The notes under the pieces were generated by a model. That model searched no databases, had not been told where the DNA came from, and saw only the letters and a program-made list of their open reading frames with translations. Shown piece by piece: positions 46,782 to 55,572 of a DNA stretch of 64,000 nt (position 1 is its first letter; each line of letters begins with the position of its first letter). The translations under genes were made by a program, and so were the position numbers. Origin of the DNA: Microbacterium oxydans (lineage in GTDB: Bacteria > Actinomycetota > Actinomycetes > Actinomycetales > Microbacteriaceae); assembly GCF_000956405.1 (NCBI RefSeq), contig NZ_JYIV01000023.1, positions 1 through 64,000 of the forward strand, read 5' to 3'.

Positions 46782-48422
46782 TCAGGCGGCGATCGCGTCC
46801 GAGTCCATGATCGTGTAGCTGTACCCCTGCTCGGCGAGGAAGCGCTGACGGTTCTGGGCGTAGTCCTGGTCGATCGTGTCGCGGGCGACGAGGGTGTAGA
46901 AGCTCGCGGTGTGTCCCGACTGCTTCGGCCGCAGCAAGCGGCCCAGGCGCTGGGCCTCCTCCTGGCGCGACCCGAACGATCCCGACACCTGGATGGCGAC
47001 GGACGCCTCGGGGAGGTCGATCGAGAAGTTCGCGACCTTGGAGACCACGAGCAGCGAGATGTCGCCCTCCCGGAACGCGCGGTACAGCTCTTCGCGCTCG
47101 TCGACCGGGGTCGCACCGGTGATCTGCGGAGCGTTCAGCGCCTCGGACAGCGATTCGAGCTGGTCGAGGTACTGTCCGATCACCAGGATGCGCTCACCCT
47201 CGTGCTTCGCGATCAGCTCACGCACGGCGTCGACCTTCGCCGGTGCGGACGCGGCGAGACGATAGCGCTCGTCGTCGGTCGCGGCGGCGTACTCCAGGCG
47301 GTCGCTCGGCGGCAGGTCGACCCGTACCTCGTAGCAGGCGGCGGGGGAGATGAAGCCCTGCGCCTCGATCTGCTTCCAGGGGGCGTCGAAGCGCTTGGGG
47401 CCGATCAGGCTGAACACGTCGCCCTCCCGACCGTCTTCACGCACGAGGGTGGCGGTGAGGCCGATCCGTCGCCGCGCCTGCAGGTCGGCGGTGAGCTTGA
47501 ACACGGGCGCGGGAAGCAGGTGGACCTCGTCGTACACGATGAGGCCCCAGTCGAGAGCGTCGAGCAGCGCCAGGTGCGCGTACTCGCCCTTCCGCTTCGC
47601 CGTGAGGATCTGATAGGTGGCGATCGTGACGGGCTTGACCTCCTTGGCCTGCCCGGAGTACTCGCCGATCTCCTCGGGGGTGAGGCTGGTGCGCTTGAGC
47701 AGCTCGTCCCGCCACTGCCGCGCCGACACGGTGTTCGTCACGAGGATGAGGGTTGTCGTCTTGGTCGCCGCCATCGCGCCGGCGCCCACGATCGTCTTGC
47801 CGGCACCGCACGGGAGCACGACCACGCCGGAACCGTCCTTCGAGAACGCGTCGACGGCATCCTGCTGGTACGGGCGGATCGTCCAGCCGTCTTCCGCGAG
47901 GTCGATCTCGTGGGGGGTTCCCGGGGTGTATCCCGCCAGGTCTTCCGCCGGCCAGCCGATCTTCAGCAGCTCCTGCTTGATCTGACCGCGCGCCCACGCA
48001 TCGACGACGAAGGTCTCCGGCGTCGGGTGCCCGACGAGCAGGGGCTGGATGCGCTTGTTGTTCGCGACCTGTGCCAGCACCGCGGGGTCGGAGGAGCGGA
48101 GGATCAGGGTGCCCTCGTCGTCGCGTTCGATCACGAGGCGGCCGTAGCGGTTCACGGTCTCCCGCAGGTCGACTGCGACGGACGGCGGGACCGGGAAGCG
48201 GGACCAGCGGTCGAGAGTCTCGAGCATGTCCTCGGCGGTGTGCCCGGCCGCGCGGGCGTTCCACAGACCGAGGCGGGTGATGCGGTAGGTGTGGATGTGC
48301 TCCGGGGCGCGTTCCAGCTCGGCGAAGATCGCCAGCTCATGGCGGGCGCTCTCGGCATCGGCGTGGGCGACTTCGAGCAGCACGGTGCGATCGCTCTGGA
48401 CGATCAAGGGGCCATCAGACAT
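46782..48422 (-). CDS. XPB/Ssl2-type DNA helicase
   Basis: Superfamily 2 ATPase related to the eukaryotic TFIIH subunit XPB. 546 residues. Walker A VVLPCGAGKTIVGAG, DEVH box in IVYDEVHLLP, the XPB-specific RED motif in TATLVREDGREGD and motif VI QRLGRLLRPKQSG. An N-terminal domain of about 150 residues precedes the helicase core. It follows a Helicase_C_3 gene on the same strand. The start MSDGPLIVQ is supported by TAAACT eight bases upstream. Confidence 0.94.
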   Translation of the reverse strand: MSDGPLIVQSDRTVLLEVAHADAESARHELAIFAELERAPEHIHTYRITRLGLWNARAAGHTAEDMLETLDRWSRFPVPPSVAVDLRETVNRYGRLVIERDDEGTLILRSSDPAVLAQVANNKRIQPLLVGHPTPETFVVDAWARGQIKQELLKIGWPAEDLAGYTPGTPHEIDLAEDGWTIRPYQQDAVDAFSKDGSGVVVLPCGAGKTIVGAGAMAATKTTTLILVTNTVSARQWRDELLKRTSLTPEEIGEYSGQAKEVKPVTIATYQILTAKRKGEYAHLALLDALDWGLIVYDEVHLLPAPVFKLTADLQARRRIGLTATLVREDGREGDVFSLIGPKRFDAPWKQIEAQGFISPAACYEVRVDLPPSDRLEYAAATDDERYRLAASAPAKVDAVRELIAKHEGERILVIGQYLDQLESLSEALNAPQITGATPVDEREELYRAFREGDISLLVVSKVANFSIDLPEASVAIQVSGSFGSRQEEAQRLGRLLRPKQSGHTASFYTLVARDTIDQDYAQNRQRFLAEQGYSYTIMDSDAIAA

Positions 48423-48459
48423 AGCTGACCAGTTTAGCGGTCGCCCGATGTGCGGGGCC

Positions 48460-50169
48460 TCACGGACCGACGATCGTCGCTGTGAGGATGCTCGACACCG
48501 GCAGCGTGCGTTCGACGTCGGCTGCTCGGTCACGTCCGCGGAGTCTGCCCCCGCCGAGGCCGGTCGCTTCCAGCAGGAGCTCCCTCGTCGAGCCGTCCGG
48601 CATCCCGACGGTCACCTGGAGCACGGACTTCGCTCGAACCGCCGCTTCGAGTTCGCGGTCGAGCCACGCGGCATCCGCGTCGGGTCCCTGGTGCGAGCGC
48701 AGACGCGCGATGAGGGGAGCCAGGTCCGTGGAGTCGTCGGTCGATGCCGGCGCGGGGGGTGCGGGGTGCCGCTCTCTGACGAGCAGGGCGCCGTCGGAGC
48801 CGACGAGCGTCGCCGGGTAGCGCGCGTCGGTGAGTGCCCAGTACACCGTGTCGCGGCCGACCCGGGTCGTCAACGAATCGAGGTGCGCGACGAGGCCGAG
48901 CGGGCGCAGCGTCTGATCGACGGCCATCGCCTGGATGAGATGGGGGTCGGCGCTCTCGATGCGCGTGCGGCCCGTCTCCTCGTCGGTCGAGACGCGGACC
49001 AGGCCGTGCCGTTGCGCGGTCTGTGCGAGGAGGTAGCCGAGAGGCTGCGGGATGCCCGTGAGCGAGACGGAGGACAGGAACTCGAGGATCGATTCCTCGG
49101 TCTCTCCCGCGACGAACGCGTGCGCCACGGACTCGGAGGTGAAACGGTACGACGATGCCTGCGCGGCCGATTCCCGGACGGCGATGGTGCGCAGTCGTAC
49201 GTCGAGGGCAGGCTCCAGCGGGCCCGGCGCGATCGCCGTCAGGTCGTTCTGCAGGAAGATGCGATCGACCTCGGTGGGCAGCAGGGCCACGAGCGCGTCA
49301 GCGTCGGCGGAACCCCCGCCGCGCAGGCCGACCGACCATTCCGGCTCGGTCCCGTCCTCCGCGATCAGTCCGAGGAGCACGGCGGCATCCTGCAGGCGTC
49401 GAGAACGATCGGGCCATGCGGGGTCCCAGGGGTGGGCGAGGGGCCACAGCTGGGGAGGGACCCATCCGCCCGTCGCGGACCGGACGCCACGCGGGAGAGC
49501 GTCGCGGAACGCTGTGGCGAGAACGATCCAGCGGTCCGCCGCGGATGATCGCAGCCAGCTCTCGGCGTCCTGACTCGTCCGCAGCCGTCGATCAGCCGAC
49601 ACCGCGAGCCCGGACTGGAGCGCGATCACGGCGAGTGCGTCCACGATCTCCGCGGGCACTCCTGCCTCGGCGAGCTGGCGTTTCTCACCGGCGCTGACCC
49701 CGCCACCGGTGAGGAGTGCGAAGGGGCTCTCGCGCGCGATCAGAAGCATGTCGGCCAGCACCGCCACCGTCGTGAAGGCACGCTCGGCGGCATGCGCTGC
49801 TGCAGCGTCCGATGCAGGAGGGACAGTCGGGGTTGCGGCCGCGCGCGGGGCGGACCGGCCGGTGAGGGCGGTGACGACCGGTGGGTACGGCGTGCCTTCG
49901 GGACGCAGCAGCGCGAGCGCGGTGAGCTGGTCCCGCTCGGTGCCGGCGTCTCCGCCAGAGGCTGCCGTGAGGAGTGCGTCGGCCTCGGCGGCCGTCAGCG
50001 TGGGGAGGACGCGCGAGATCGATGCGGGATCGAGGAGTGCCTCCGCCGCATCGAAGAAGTCCTGCCATGCTGCATCCGGGCGCACGCCGCGCGCGGCGAG
50101 GAGTCTGCAGAGCTCATCGTCGCTCGCCGCTGCCAGCCAATCCGCCAGCGGTCGTGCGTGAGTGCTCAT
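48460..50169 (-). CDS. Helicase-associated (XPB/Ssl2-like N-terminal) domain protein
   Basis: 569 residues, rich in helices. A winged-helix-like C-terminal section (RFTSESVAHAFVAGETEESI and HGLVRVSTDEETGRTRIESA) fits the family often encoded beside bacterial XPB. No ATPase motifs are visible. It is upstream of xpb on the same strand with 37 nt between them, so a functional partnership is plausible. Confidence 0.82.
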   Translation of the reverse strand: MSTHARPLADWLAAASDDELCRLLAARGVRPDAAWQDFFDAAEALLDPASISRVLPTLTAAEADALLTAASGGDAGTERDQLTALALLRPEGTPYPPVVTALTGRSAPRAAATPTVPPASDAAAAHAAERAFTTVAVLADMLLIARESPFALLTGGGVSAGEKRQLAEAGVPAEIVDALAVIALQSGLAVSADRRLRTSQDAESWLRSSAADRWIVLATAFRDALPRGVRSATGGWVPPQLWPLAHPWDPAWPDRSRRLQDAAVLLGLIAEDGTEPEWSVGLRGGGSADADALVALLPTEVDRIFLQNDLTAIAPGPLEPALDVRLRTIAVRESAAQASSYRFTSESVAHAFVAGETEESILEFLSSVSLTGIPQPLGYLLAQTAQRHGLVRVSTDEETGRTRIESADPHLIQAMAVDQTLRPLGLVAHLDSLTTRVGRDTVYWALTDARYPATLVGSDGALLVRERHPAPPAPASTDDSTDLAPLIARLRSHQGPDADAAWLDRELEAAVRAKSVLQVTVGMPDGSTRELLLEATGLGGGRLRGRDRAADVERTLPVSSILTATIVGP

Positions 50170-50179
50170 GGCCGATGCC

Positions 50180-50455
50180 TCATGAACGCGAAGACGCGCG
50201 GCCCTTCCGGATGAAGCTCATCGTGAGGAGCACGATGATCATGAGGAAAGCCACGGGCAGCCCCCAATACGGGATCGCTGCGACGACGGGCCAGACGCCC
50301 TCGCCGAAGGCGGCCTGGTCCATGCCGACGGCGGTGCCGATGATGATCGCGAAGAAGCAGACCACCGATGCGGCCGCGATTCCGAGCGCGGTGAACGCCA
50401 GGATGCGATCCAGCCGCCGGATGGGAACCTCCGGTTCGGAATTCTTCGTGCTCAT
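50180..50455 (-). CDS. Small two-helix membrane protein
   Basis: 91 residues; hydrophobic helices around 20-45 and 58-80, with a charged N-terminus (STKNSEPEVPIRRLDR) and a basic C-terminus. It is 10 nt upstream of the Helicase_C_3 gene on the same strand, so probably the first gene of that unit. No recognised function. Confidence 0.7.
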   Translation of the reverse strand: MSTKNSEPEVPIRRLDRILAFTALGIAAASVVCFFAIIIGTAVGMDQAAFGEGVWPVVAAIPYWGLPVAFLMIIVLLTMSFIRKGRASSRS

Positions 50456-50573
50456 CCGCACCAGCCTACTCGCACGGAGCGCTTCGGCTCCGCGCGCGTC
50501 GCGACCGGTAGGCTGGGGTCACGCGCACGAGCGCGCCCACTGTTCTGCACGACGATCTCAGCGAGGTTCTCCC

Positions 50574-50954
50574 ATGCCCACCGGCAAGGTCAGGTTCTAC
50601 GACGAAGACAAGGGTTTCGGCTTCATCGCCAGCGATGACGGCCAGGACGTCTTCCTGCACGCCTCCGCGATGCCAGCCGGCACCGCCGTGAAGGCCGGTG
50701 CACGCGTGGAGTTCGGCGTCGCCGACGGCAAGCGCGGACTGCAAGCCCTGTCGGTGCGTGTGCTCGAGGCGCCCCCGAGCCTCTCCAAGGCCAAGCGCAA
50801 GCCGGCCGACGACATGGCGATCATCGTCGAAGACCTCGTGAAGCTCCTCGACGGCATCGGCGGAGACCTTCGCCGCGGCCGTTACCCCTCCTCCGGTCAG
50901 GGCCGCAAGATCGCGGCCGTCCTGCGCAAGGTCGCTGATGACCTCGAAGCCTGA
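50574..50954 (+). CDS. Cold-shock domain protein with C-terminal extension
   Basis: 126 residues. The first 68 form a cold-shock domain with RNP-like motifs KGFGFIA and DVFLHASAM. The remaining 58 residues (DDMAIIVEDLVKLLDGIGGD and a basic end) are not part of a standard Csp. A likely -10 TAGGCT (50509-50514) gives a 5' leader of about 53 nt. The stop overlaps the DUF3027 start by 17 nt. Confidence 0.9.
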   Translation: MPTGKVRFYDEDKGFGFIASDDGQDVFLHASAMPAGTAVKAGARVEFGVADGKRGLQALSVRVLEAPPSLSKAKRKPADDMAIIVEDLVKLLDGIGGDLRRGRYPSSGQGRKIAAVLRKVADDLEA

Positions 50955-51549
50955 CGCCGACTCGCGTCTCCTGGACGCCCACGATCTCGCGCTCGCCGCG
51001 CTCGCCGAGATCACCCCGGCGTCCACGGTCGGCCCTGCCGCCGGGTACATCGCCGAGGAGGACGGGTCGGTCTCGCTGCGCTTCGAGAACAGGCTCGCCG
51101 GTTACCCCGGGTGGTACTGGACGGTGACCGTCGCCCGTGTCGACGACGAGGAGCCGACGGTGCTGGAGGTCGAACTCCTTCCCGGTGACGGTGCGCTGCT
51201 GGCGCCGGAGTGGGTGCCGTGGGCCGAGCGTCTCGCCGAGTACCGCGCGCACCAGGCCGAACTCGCCGAAGCCGCCACGGCTGCGGGGGACGAGACGGTC
51301 GCCGACGACGATGAGCTCGAAGACGTCGATGACGACGTCATCGACGAGGACGACGAGCTCGACGACGACGACGTCGAAGCGGACATTCTTCATGCCGGAG
51401 ATGTGGACGGCGTCGACATCGACGAGCTCGATGAGAGCCTCGCCGGTGAGGGCACGGACGAGGACGACGACTCGGACGACGAGGAGTCGGAAGACGACGA
51501 CGCCGACGCCCTCGATGAGGACGCCGGCGAGGTCGACGAGGAGGAGTGA
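50938..51549 (+). CDS. DUF3027 protein with very acidic C-terminus
   Basis: 203 residues. The N-terminal 110 residues hold the conserved domain (RFENRLAGYPGWYWTVTVAR, LLAPEWVPWAERL). The last 90 residues are nearly all Asp and Glu. Conserved in actinobacteria next to the cold-shock gene, with which it overlaps. Function unknown; the acidic tail could bind basic proteins or mimic nucleic acid. Confidence 0.85.
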   Translation: MTSKPDADSRLLDAHDLALAALAEITPASTVGPAAGYIAEEDGSVSLRFENRLAGYPGWYWTVTVARVDDEEPTVLEVELLPGDGALLAPEWVPWAERLAEYRAHQAELAEAATAAGDETVADDDELEDVDDDVIDEDDELDDDDVEADILHAGDVDGVDIDELDESLAGEGTDEDDDSDDEESEDDDADALDEDAGEVDEEE

Positions 51550-51559
51550 CCCCGGGCGC

Positions 51560-52681
<1,122 letters not shown>

Positions 52682-52740
52682 CTAGGGGGCGTGCGACGTG
52701 CCACTGGACTGCTCGCGAGTCCGATGTCGCCGCGGGAATG

Positions 52741-52752
52741 TAGGCTTGCCTA
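52741..52752. promoter_or_regulatory. Inverted repeat over the -10 of the DtxR-type gene
   Basis: TAGGC-TT-GCCTA is a perfect inverted repeat and contains the likely -10 TAGGCT. The half-sites resemble part of a DtxR/IdeR box, so autoregulation is plausible. Confidence 0.5.
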
Positions 52753-52773
52753 AGAACCCCGGAGGGCCCGCAC

Positions 52774-53475
52774 ATGACCGATCTGATCGACACCACGGAG
52801 ATGTATCTCCGCACCATCCTCGAACTTGAGGAGGAGAACATCGTTCCGCTGCGCGCGCGCATCTCCGAGCGTCTCGGCCACTCCGGCCCGACGGTCTCGC
52901 AGACGGTCGGTCGCATGGAACGCGATGGCCTCGTCATCGTGTCGGAGGACCGCACGCTCGAGCTCACCGACGCGGGTCGGCGCAAGGCCGTCGACGTGAT
53001 GCGCAAGCACCGTCTCGCCGAGCGTCTGCTCTCGGATGTGATCGGGCTCGACTGGGCCTTCGTGCACGAAGAGGCGTGCCGCTGGGAGCACGTGATGAGC
53101 GAGCAGGTCGAGCGTCGGCTCGTCGAGCTGCTCGGGCATCCGACGGAGTCGCCGTACGGCAACCCGATCCCCGGACTCGATCAGCTCGGTGACCTCCCGG
53201 CGCGCACGTTCGACGAAGGAGTCATCGGACTCGTGCAGCGTCTGAACGCTGCGGGCGAACCCGTCGAGGGCACGGTTCGTCGTCTCGCCGAGCCTGCTCA
53301 GGTCGACCCCGAACTGCTCGAGCAGCTGCGCGACGCCGGAGTCGTCCCGGGCGCTCACGGCGACTTCCGGTTCAGTGAGGGATACGTCCTCATCCAGATG
53401 GACGGCAAGGACGATGGACTCGAGCTCCCCGTCGAGTTGGCATCGCACATCTTCCTGGTCGGGGAACCGGCCTGA
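52774..53475 (+). CDS. DtxR/IdeR-family metal-dependent repressor
   Basis: 233 residues. N-terminal winged helix RISERLGHSGPTVSQTVGRM, metal-binding dimerisation domain (HRLAERLLSDVIGL, HEEACRWEHVMSEQVERRL) and a C-terminal SH3/FeoA-like domain. All expected Cys/His/Glu ligands can be seen. It could sense iron (IdeR) or manganese (MntR/SirR). A CGGAGG ribosome site precedes the ATG. Confidence 0.93.
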   Translation: MTDLIDTTEMYLRTILELEEENIVPLRARISERLGHSGPTVSQTVGRMERDGLVIVSEDRTLELTDAGRRKAVDVMRKHRLAERLLSDVIGLDWAFVHEEACRWEHVMSEQVERRLVELLGHPTESPYGNPIPGLDQLGDLPARTFDEGVIGLVQRLNAAGEPVEGTVRRLAEPAQVDPELLEQLRDAGVVPGAHGDFRFSEGYVLIQMDGKDDGLELPVELASHIFLVGEPA

Positions 53476-53553
53476 TCCCGCGAGAATTCGCGGCAGGAAG
53501 CGGCGTGGAACGAGAGCCTCACCGCCCTCTCCGAGAATTGCCAGTTTCCCAGG

Positions 53554-53760
53554 GTGACATGATCGTTATCTTCCGGTAACCTCAGTCAGGTCGCCAGCGA
53601 AGAAGCCCGCTGGAGATGAACCCGCGAAGATCGCCTTCCAGGCTCGTCGTCTTCACGGTAAGAACGCACAAAGTACCCGAGCTACATTCGTGCCACGAGA
53701 GCAGAGTGCCGACGAGCCAGCGCTGACCCGAACAGCGTGAGGGCCCAGGAGGACCAAGTT
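53554..53760 (+). promoter_or_regulatory. Promoter and structured 5' leader of the M23 gene
   Basis: GTGACA (53554-53559), 17 bases, then TAACCT (53577-53582) is a good promoter. The leader of about 170 nt holds CCAGCG/CGCTGG (53594-53613), a long-range 9-bp pair GGCTCGTCG/CGACGAGCC (53641-53649 with 53710-53718) and a second CCAGCG (53717-53722) that could compete for the same partner. This looks like a switchable leader. The c-di-AMP (ydaO) class is known before actinobacterial cell-wall hydrolases, but I do not see its conserved core. Confidence 0.5.
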
Positions 53761-54591
53761 TTGGCCGCAGACATCGAATCGCCCGCGAAGAAGACATCTG
53801 AAGACCGAGTACCCGCCCGCCGCACCGGTGCGCGGATGAGTGCTCGAAAGGCTGTGAAGCCACTCCGATCCATCGCCATCTTCGGTGCGGTCGGTGCACT
53901 GGTCACCGGAATCGCTCTGCCCGCCTTCGCCTCGTCGAAGCCGAGTGAGGCAGCGCCCACCACTCTCCAGCAGCTCGCCGCCGTCGACGCGCAGTCGCTC
54001 GTCGTCGCCTCGCAGGCGACTGCTGCTCCGCTGGCGCGCGGCACATTCAGCGCGACCACGCCGGAGGAGATCGAGAAGAAGAAGGCCGAGGAGGCAGCAG
54101 CCGCCCGTGCGGCCGCTGCTGCCGCGACCGCCTCCACGGCCGGCACCTCCTCCTCGCGTTTCAACACCGCGGGCTACGCGCTCACCTCGCCCGGCTCGGG
54201 TGAGGTGCGGTACCCGCTCCCGATGGGCTCCTGGAACGTCAGCCGCACGGTCGGTGGCGGCCACAACGGCGCGGACATGCTCGCTCCGGCCGGCACGCCG
54301 ATCTACGCCGCCGCTGCCGGGGTCGTCCGCGCATCGGCGGAGAGCATCGGCGGCTACGGTGTCGCGGTCATGCTCGACAGCGTCGTCGGTGGACAGCGTC
54401 TGCAGACCACCTACGGGCACATGCTCTACGGCTCGCGTCAGGTTCAGGTCGGGCAGTCTGTGTCGGCGGGACAGCTGATCGGCTATGTCGGCAGCACGGG
54501 CCGTTCCACCGCGAACCACCTCCACTTCGAGGTCTGGATCAACGGCGGGCTCGTCGAGCCGATGTCCTGGCTGTCGGTCAACGCCGGCTGA
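53761..54591 (+). CDS. Secreted M23 family metallopeptidase
   Basis: Peptidoglycan endopeptidase, 276 residues. N-terminal membrane/signal segment (IFGAVGALVTGIALPAFA), an Ala-rich coiled stretch (KKKAEEAAAARAAAAAA), then the LytM domain with the zinc motifs HNGAD and LHFEVW. I choose the TTG at 53761 because AGGAGGA lies 5-6 nt upstream; the GTG at 53737 lacks a ribosome site. Confidence 0.9.
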   Translation: MAADIESPAKKTSEDRVPARRTGARMSARKAVKPLRSIAIFGAVGALVTGIALPAFASSKPSEAAPTTLQQLAAVDAQSLVVASQATAAPLARGTFSATTPEEIEKKKAEEAAAARAAAAAATASTAGTSSSRFNTAGYALTSPGSGEVRYPLPMGSWNVSRTVGGGHNGADMLAPAGTPIYAAAAGVVRASAESIGGYGVAVMLDSVVGGQRLQTTYGHMLYGSRQVQVGQSVSAGQLIGYVGSTGRSTANHLHFEVWINGGLVEPMSWLSVNAG

Positions 54592-54651
54592 TTTCCAGAC
54601 ACGCTTCCCTCCATTCACCTCCCGTTTCGCCCTGCACTCAGGGAGATGGGT

Positions 54652-54813
54652 TAGCCTGATCCCGTTGTCGTACAGGTGGGAGAGGCTGATGGAGCGAATA
54701 CCGAGCATCCGAACCATGGATGCCCTCGGTCGTCACGTCCTTCTGCATAGCCCGCAGGGATGCCACGGCGTTGCCGTGCGCGAAAGGCGCTGTCTCTAGA
54801 CGGCGCCTTTTTT
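54652..54813 (+). ncRNA. Candidate structured small RNA or leader with intrinsic terminator
   Basis: After a -10-like TAGCCT (54652-54657) the sequence folds into at least two hairpins (CCGAGCATCC region, and CACGGC/GCCGTG) and ends in a terminator with GGCGC and GCGCC arms followed by six T (54783-54813). It fills the 309-nt space between the M23 and HNH genes, so it could be an sRNA or an attenuated leader. A 36-codon frame (54689-54799) with GGGAG in front reads MDALGRHVLLHSPQGCHG inside it, similar at the start to AdoMet decarboxylase, but its stop lies within the terminator. No Rfam search was possible. Confidence 0.4.
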
Positions 54814-54900
54814 CGTCCCCGCGATCGATCTGTCTCCTGCACGACCTCGTGTGAGTCGAGAGTGCCGGGAAGCCGTCCCGGCGGATCGAGAGGATGACGA

Positions 54901-55398
54901 ATGCGCACACTGGTCCTGAATGCCGGATACGAGCCGCTGGCGATCGTGTCGTTCAAGAGAGCCCTGGTGCTCGTGATGAACGACAAAGCCACCGTGATCG
55001 AACGCGTCGAGGAAGACCCCGTCTGGGGCTCGCACGGCGTCTACGACCGCCCCGCGGTCATCATCCTGGCGCGCTACGTGCGCGTCCCCACCAGCAGACG
55101 GGTGCCCGTGACCCGGCGCGGTGTCCTCCGTCGTGACGATCACCGGTGCGGTTACTGCGGGAAGTCCGCCTCCACGATCGACCACATCCTGCCGCGTTCG
55201 CGCGGAGGAGCGGATTCCTGGGAGAACCTCGTCGCGTGCTGCCTGCGGTGCAACAACGTGAAGAGCGACCGTACGCCCCAGGAGATGCGCTGGCAGCTGC
55301 GATTCACCCCGCGGCCCCCGCACGGCACCGCATGGACGGTGCGCGGAACGGAGCGCAGCGACCCGCGATGGGAGCCGTACCTCGCACTGGCCGCCTGA
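54901..55398 (+). CDS. HNH endonuclease family protein
   Basis: 165 residues. N-terminal RTLVLNAGYEPLAIVSFKRA is a conserved region without known activity. The HNH site comprises CGYCGKSASTIDHILPRSRG and CLRCNNVKSDRTP (zinc cysteines plus His-Asn). Widespread in actinobacteria, likely a housekeeping nuclease of unknown target. It is not linked to a mobile element here. Confidence 0.9.
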   Translation: MRTLVLNAGYEPLAIVSFKRALVLVMNDKATVIERVEEDPVWGSHGVYDRPAVIILARYVRVPTSRRVPVTRRGVLRRDDHRCGYCGKSASTIDHILPRSRGGADSWENLVACCLRCNNVKSDRTPQEMRWQLRFTPRPPHGTAWTVRGTERSDPRWEPYLALAA

Positions 55399-55414
55399 CC
55401 GGGCCCCACGCTGC

Positions 55415-55453
55415 GCAGAAGGGGAGCCGTCTCCAGGACGGCTCCCCTTCTGC
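55415..55453. terminator. Bidirectional terminator between HNH gene and tRNA-Arg
   Basis: A perfect 17-bp stem GCAGAAGGGGAGCCGTC with a five-base loop lies between two converging genes. Confidence 0.9.
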
Positions 55454-55459
55454 ATAGCG

Positions 55460-55532
55460 TGCCCGCGACAGGATTCGAACCTGCGACCTGCCCTTTAGGA
55501 GAGGGCTGCTCTATCCCCTGAGCTACGAGGGC
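55460..55532 (-). tRNA. tRNA-Arg (CCU anticodon)
   Basis: 73 nt; anticodon loop CTCCTAA. Acceptor arms GCCCTCG and CGCGGGC pair except for a T-C mismatch at position 5. T-arm CAGGTTCGAATCCTG. No encoded CCA. Confidence 0.95.
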
Positions 55533-55572
55533 GTGCATCCAGTCTAAGCGACCGGATGCACGCCGCCGCGTC

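Noticed and set aside
53583..53760. ydaO/c-di-AMP riboswitch
   Set aside because: The position is right, but I could not find the conserved core; reported only as an unknown leader.
54901..55398. HNH homing endonuclease or phage gene
   Set aside because: It belongs to a widespread chromosomal actinobacterial family and no intron, intein or phage gene is near.
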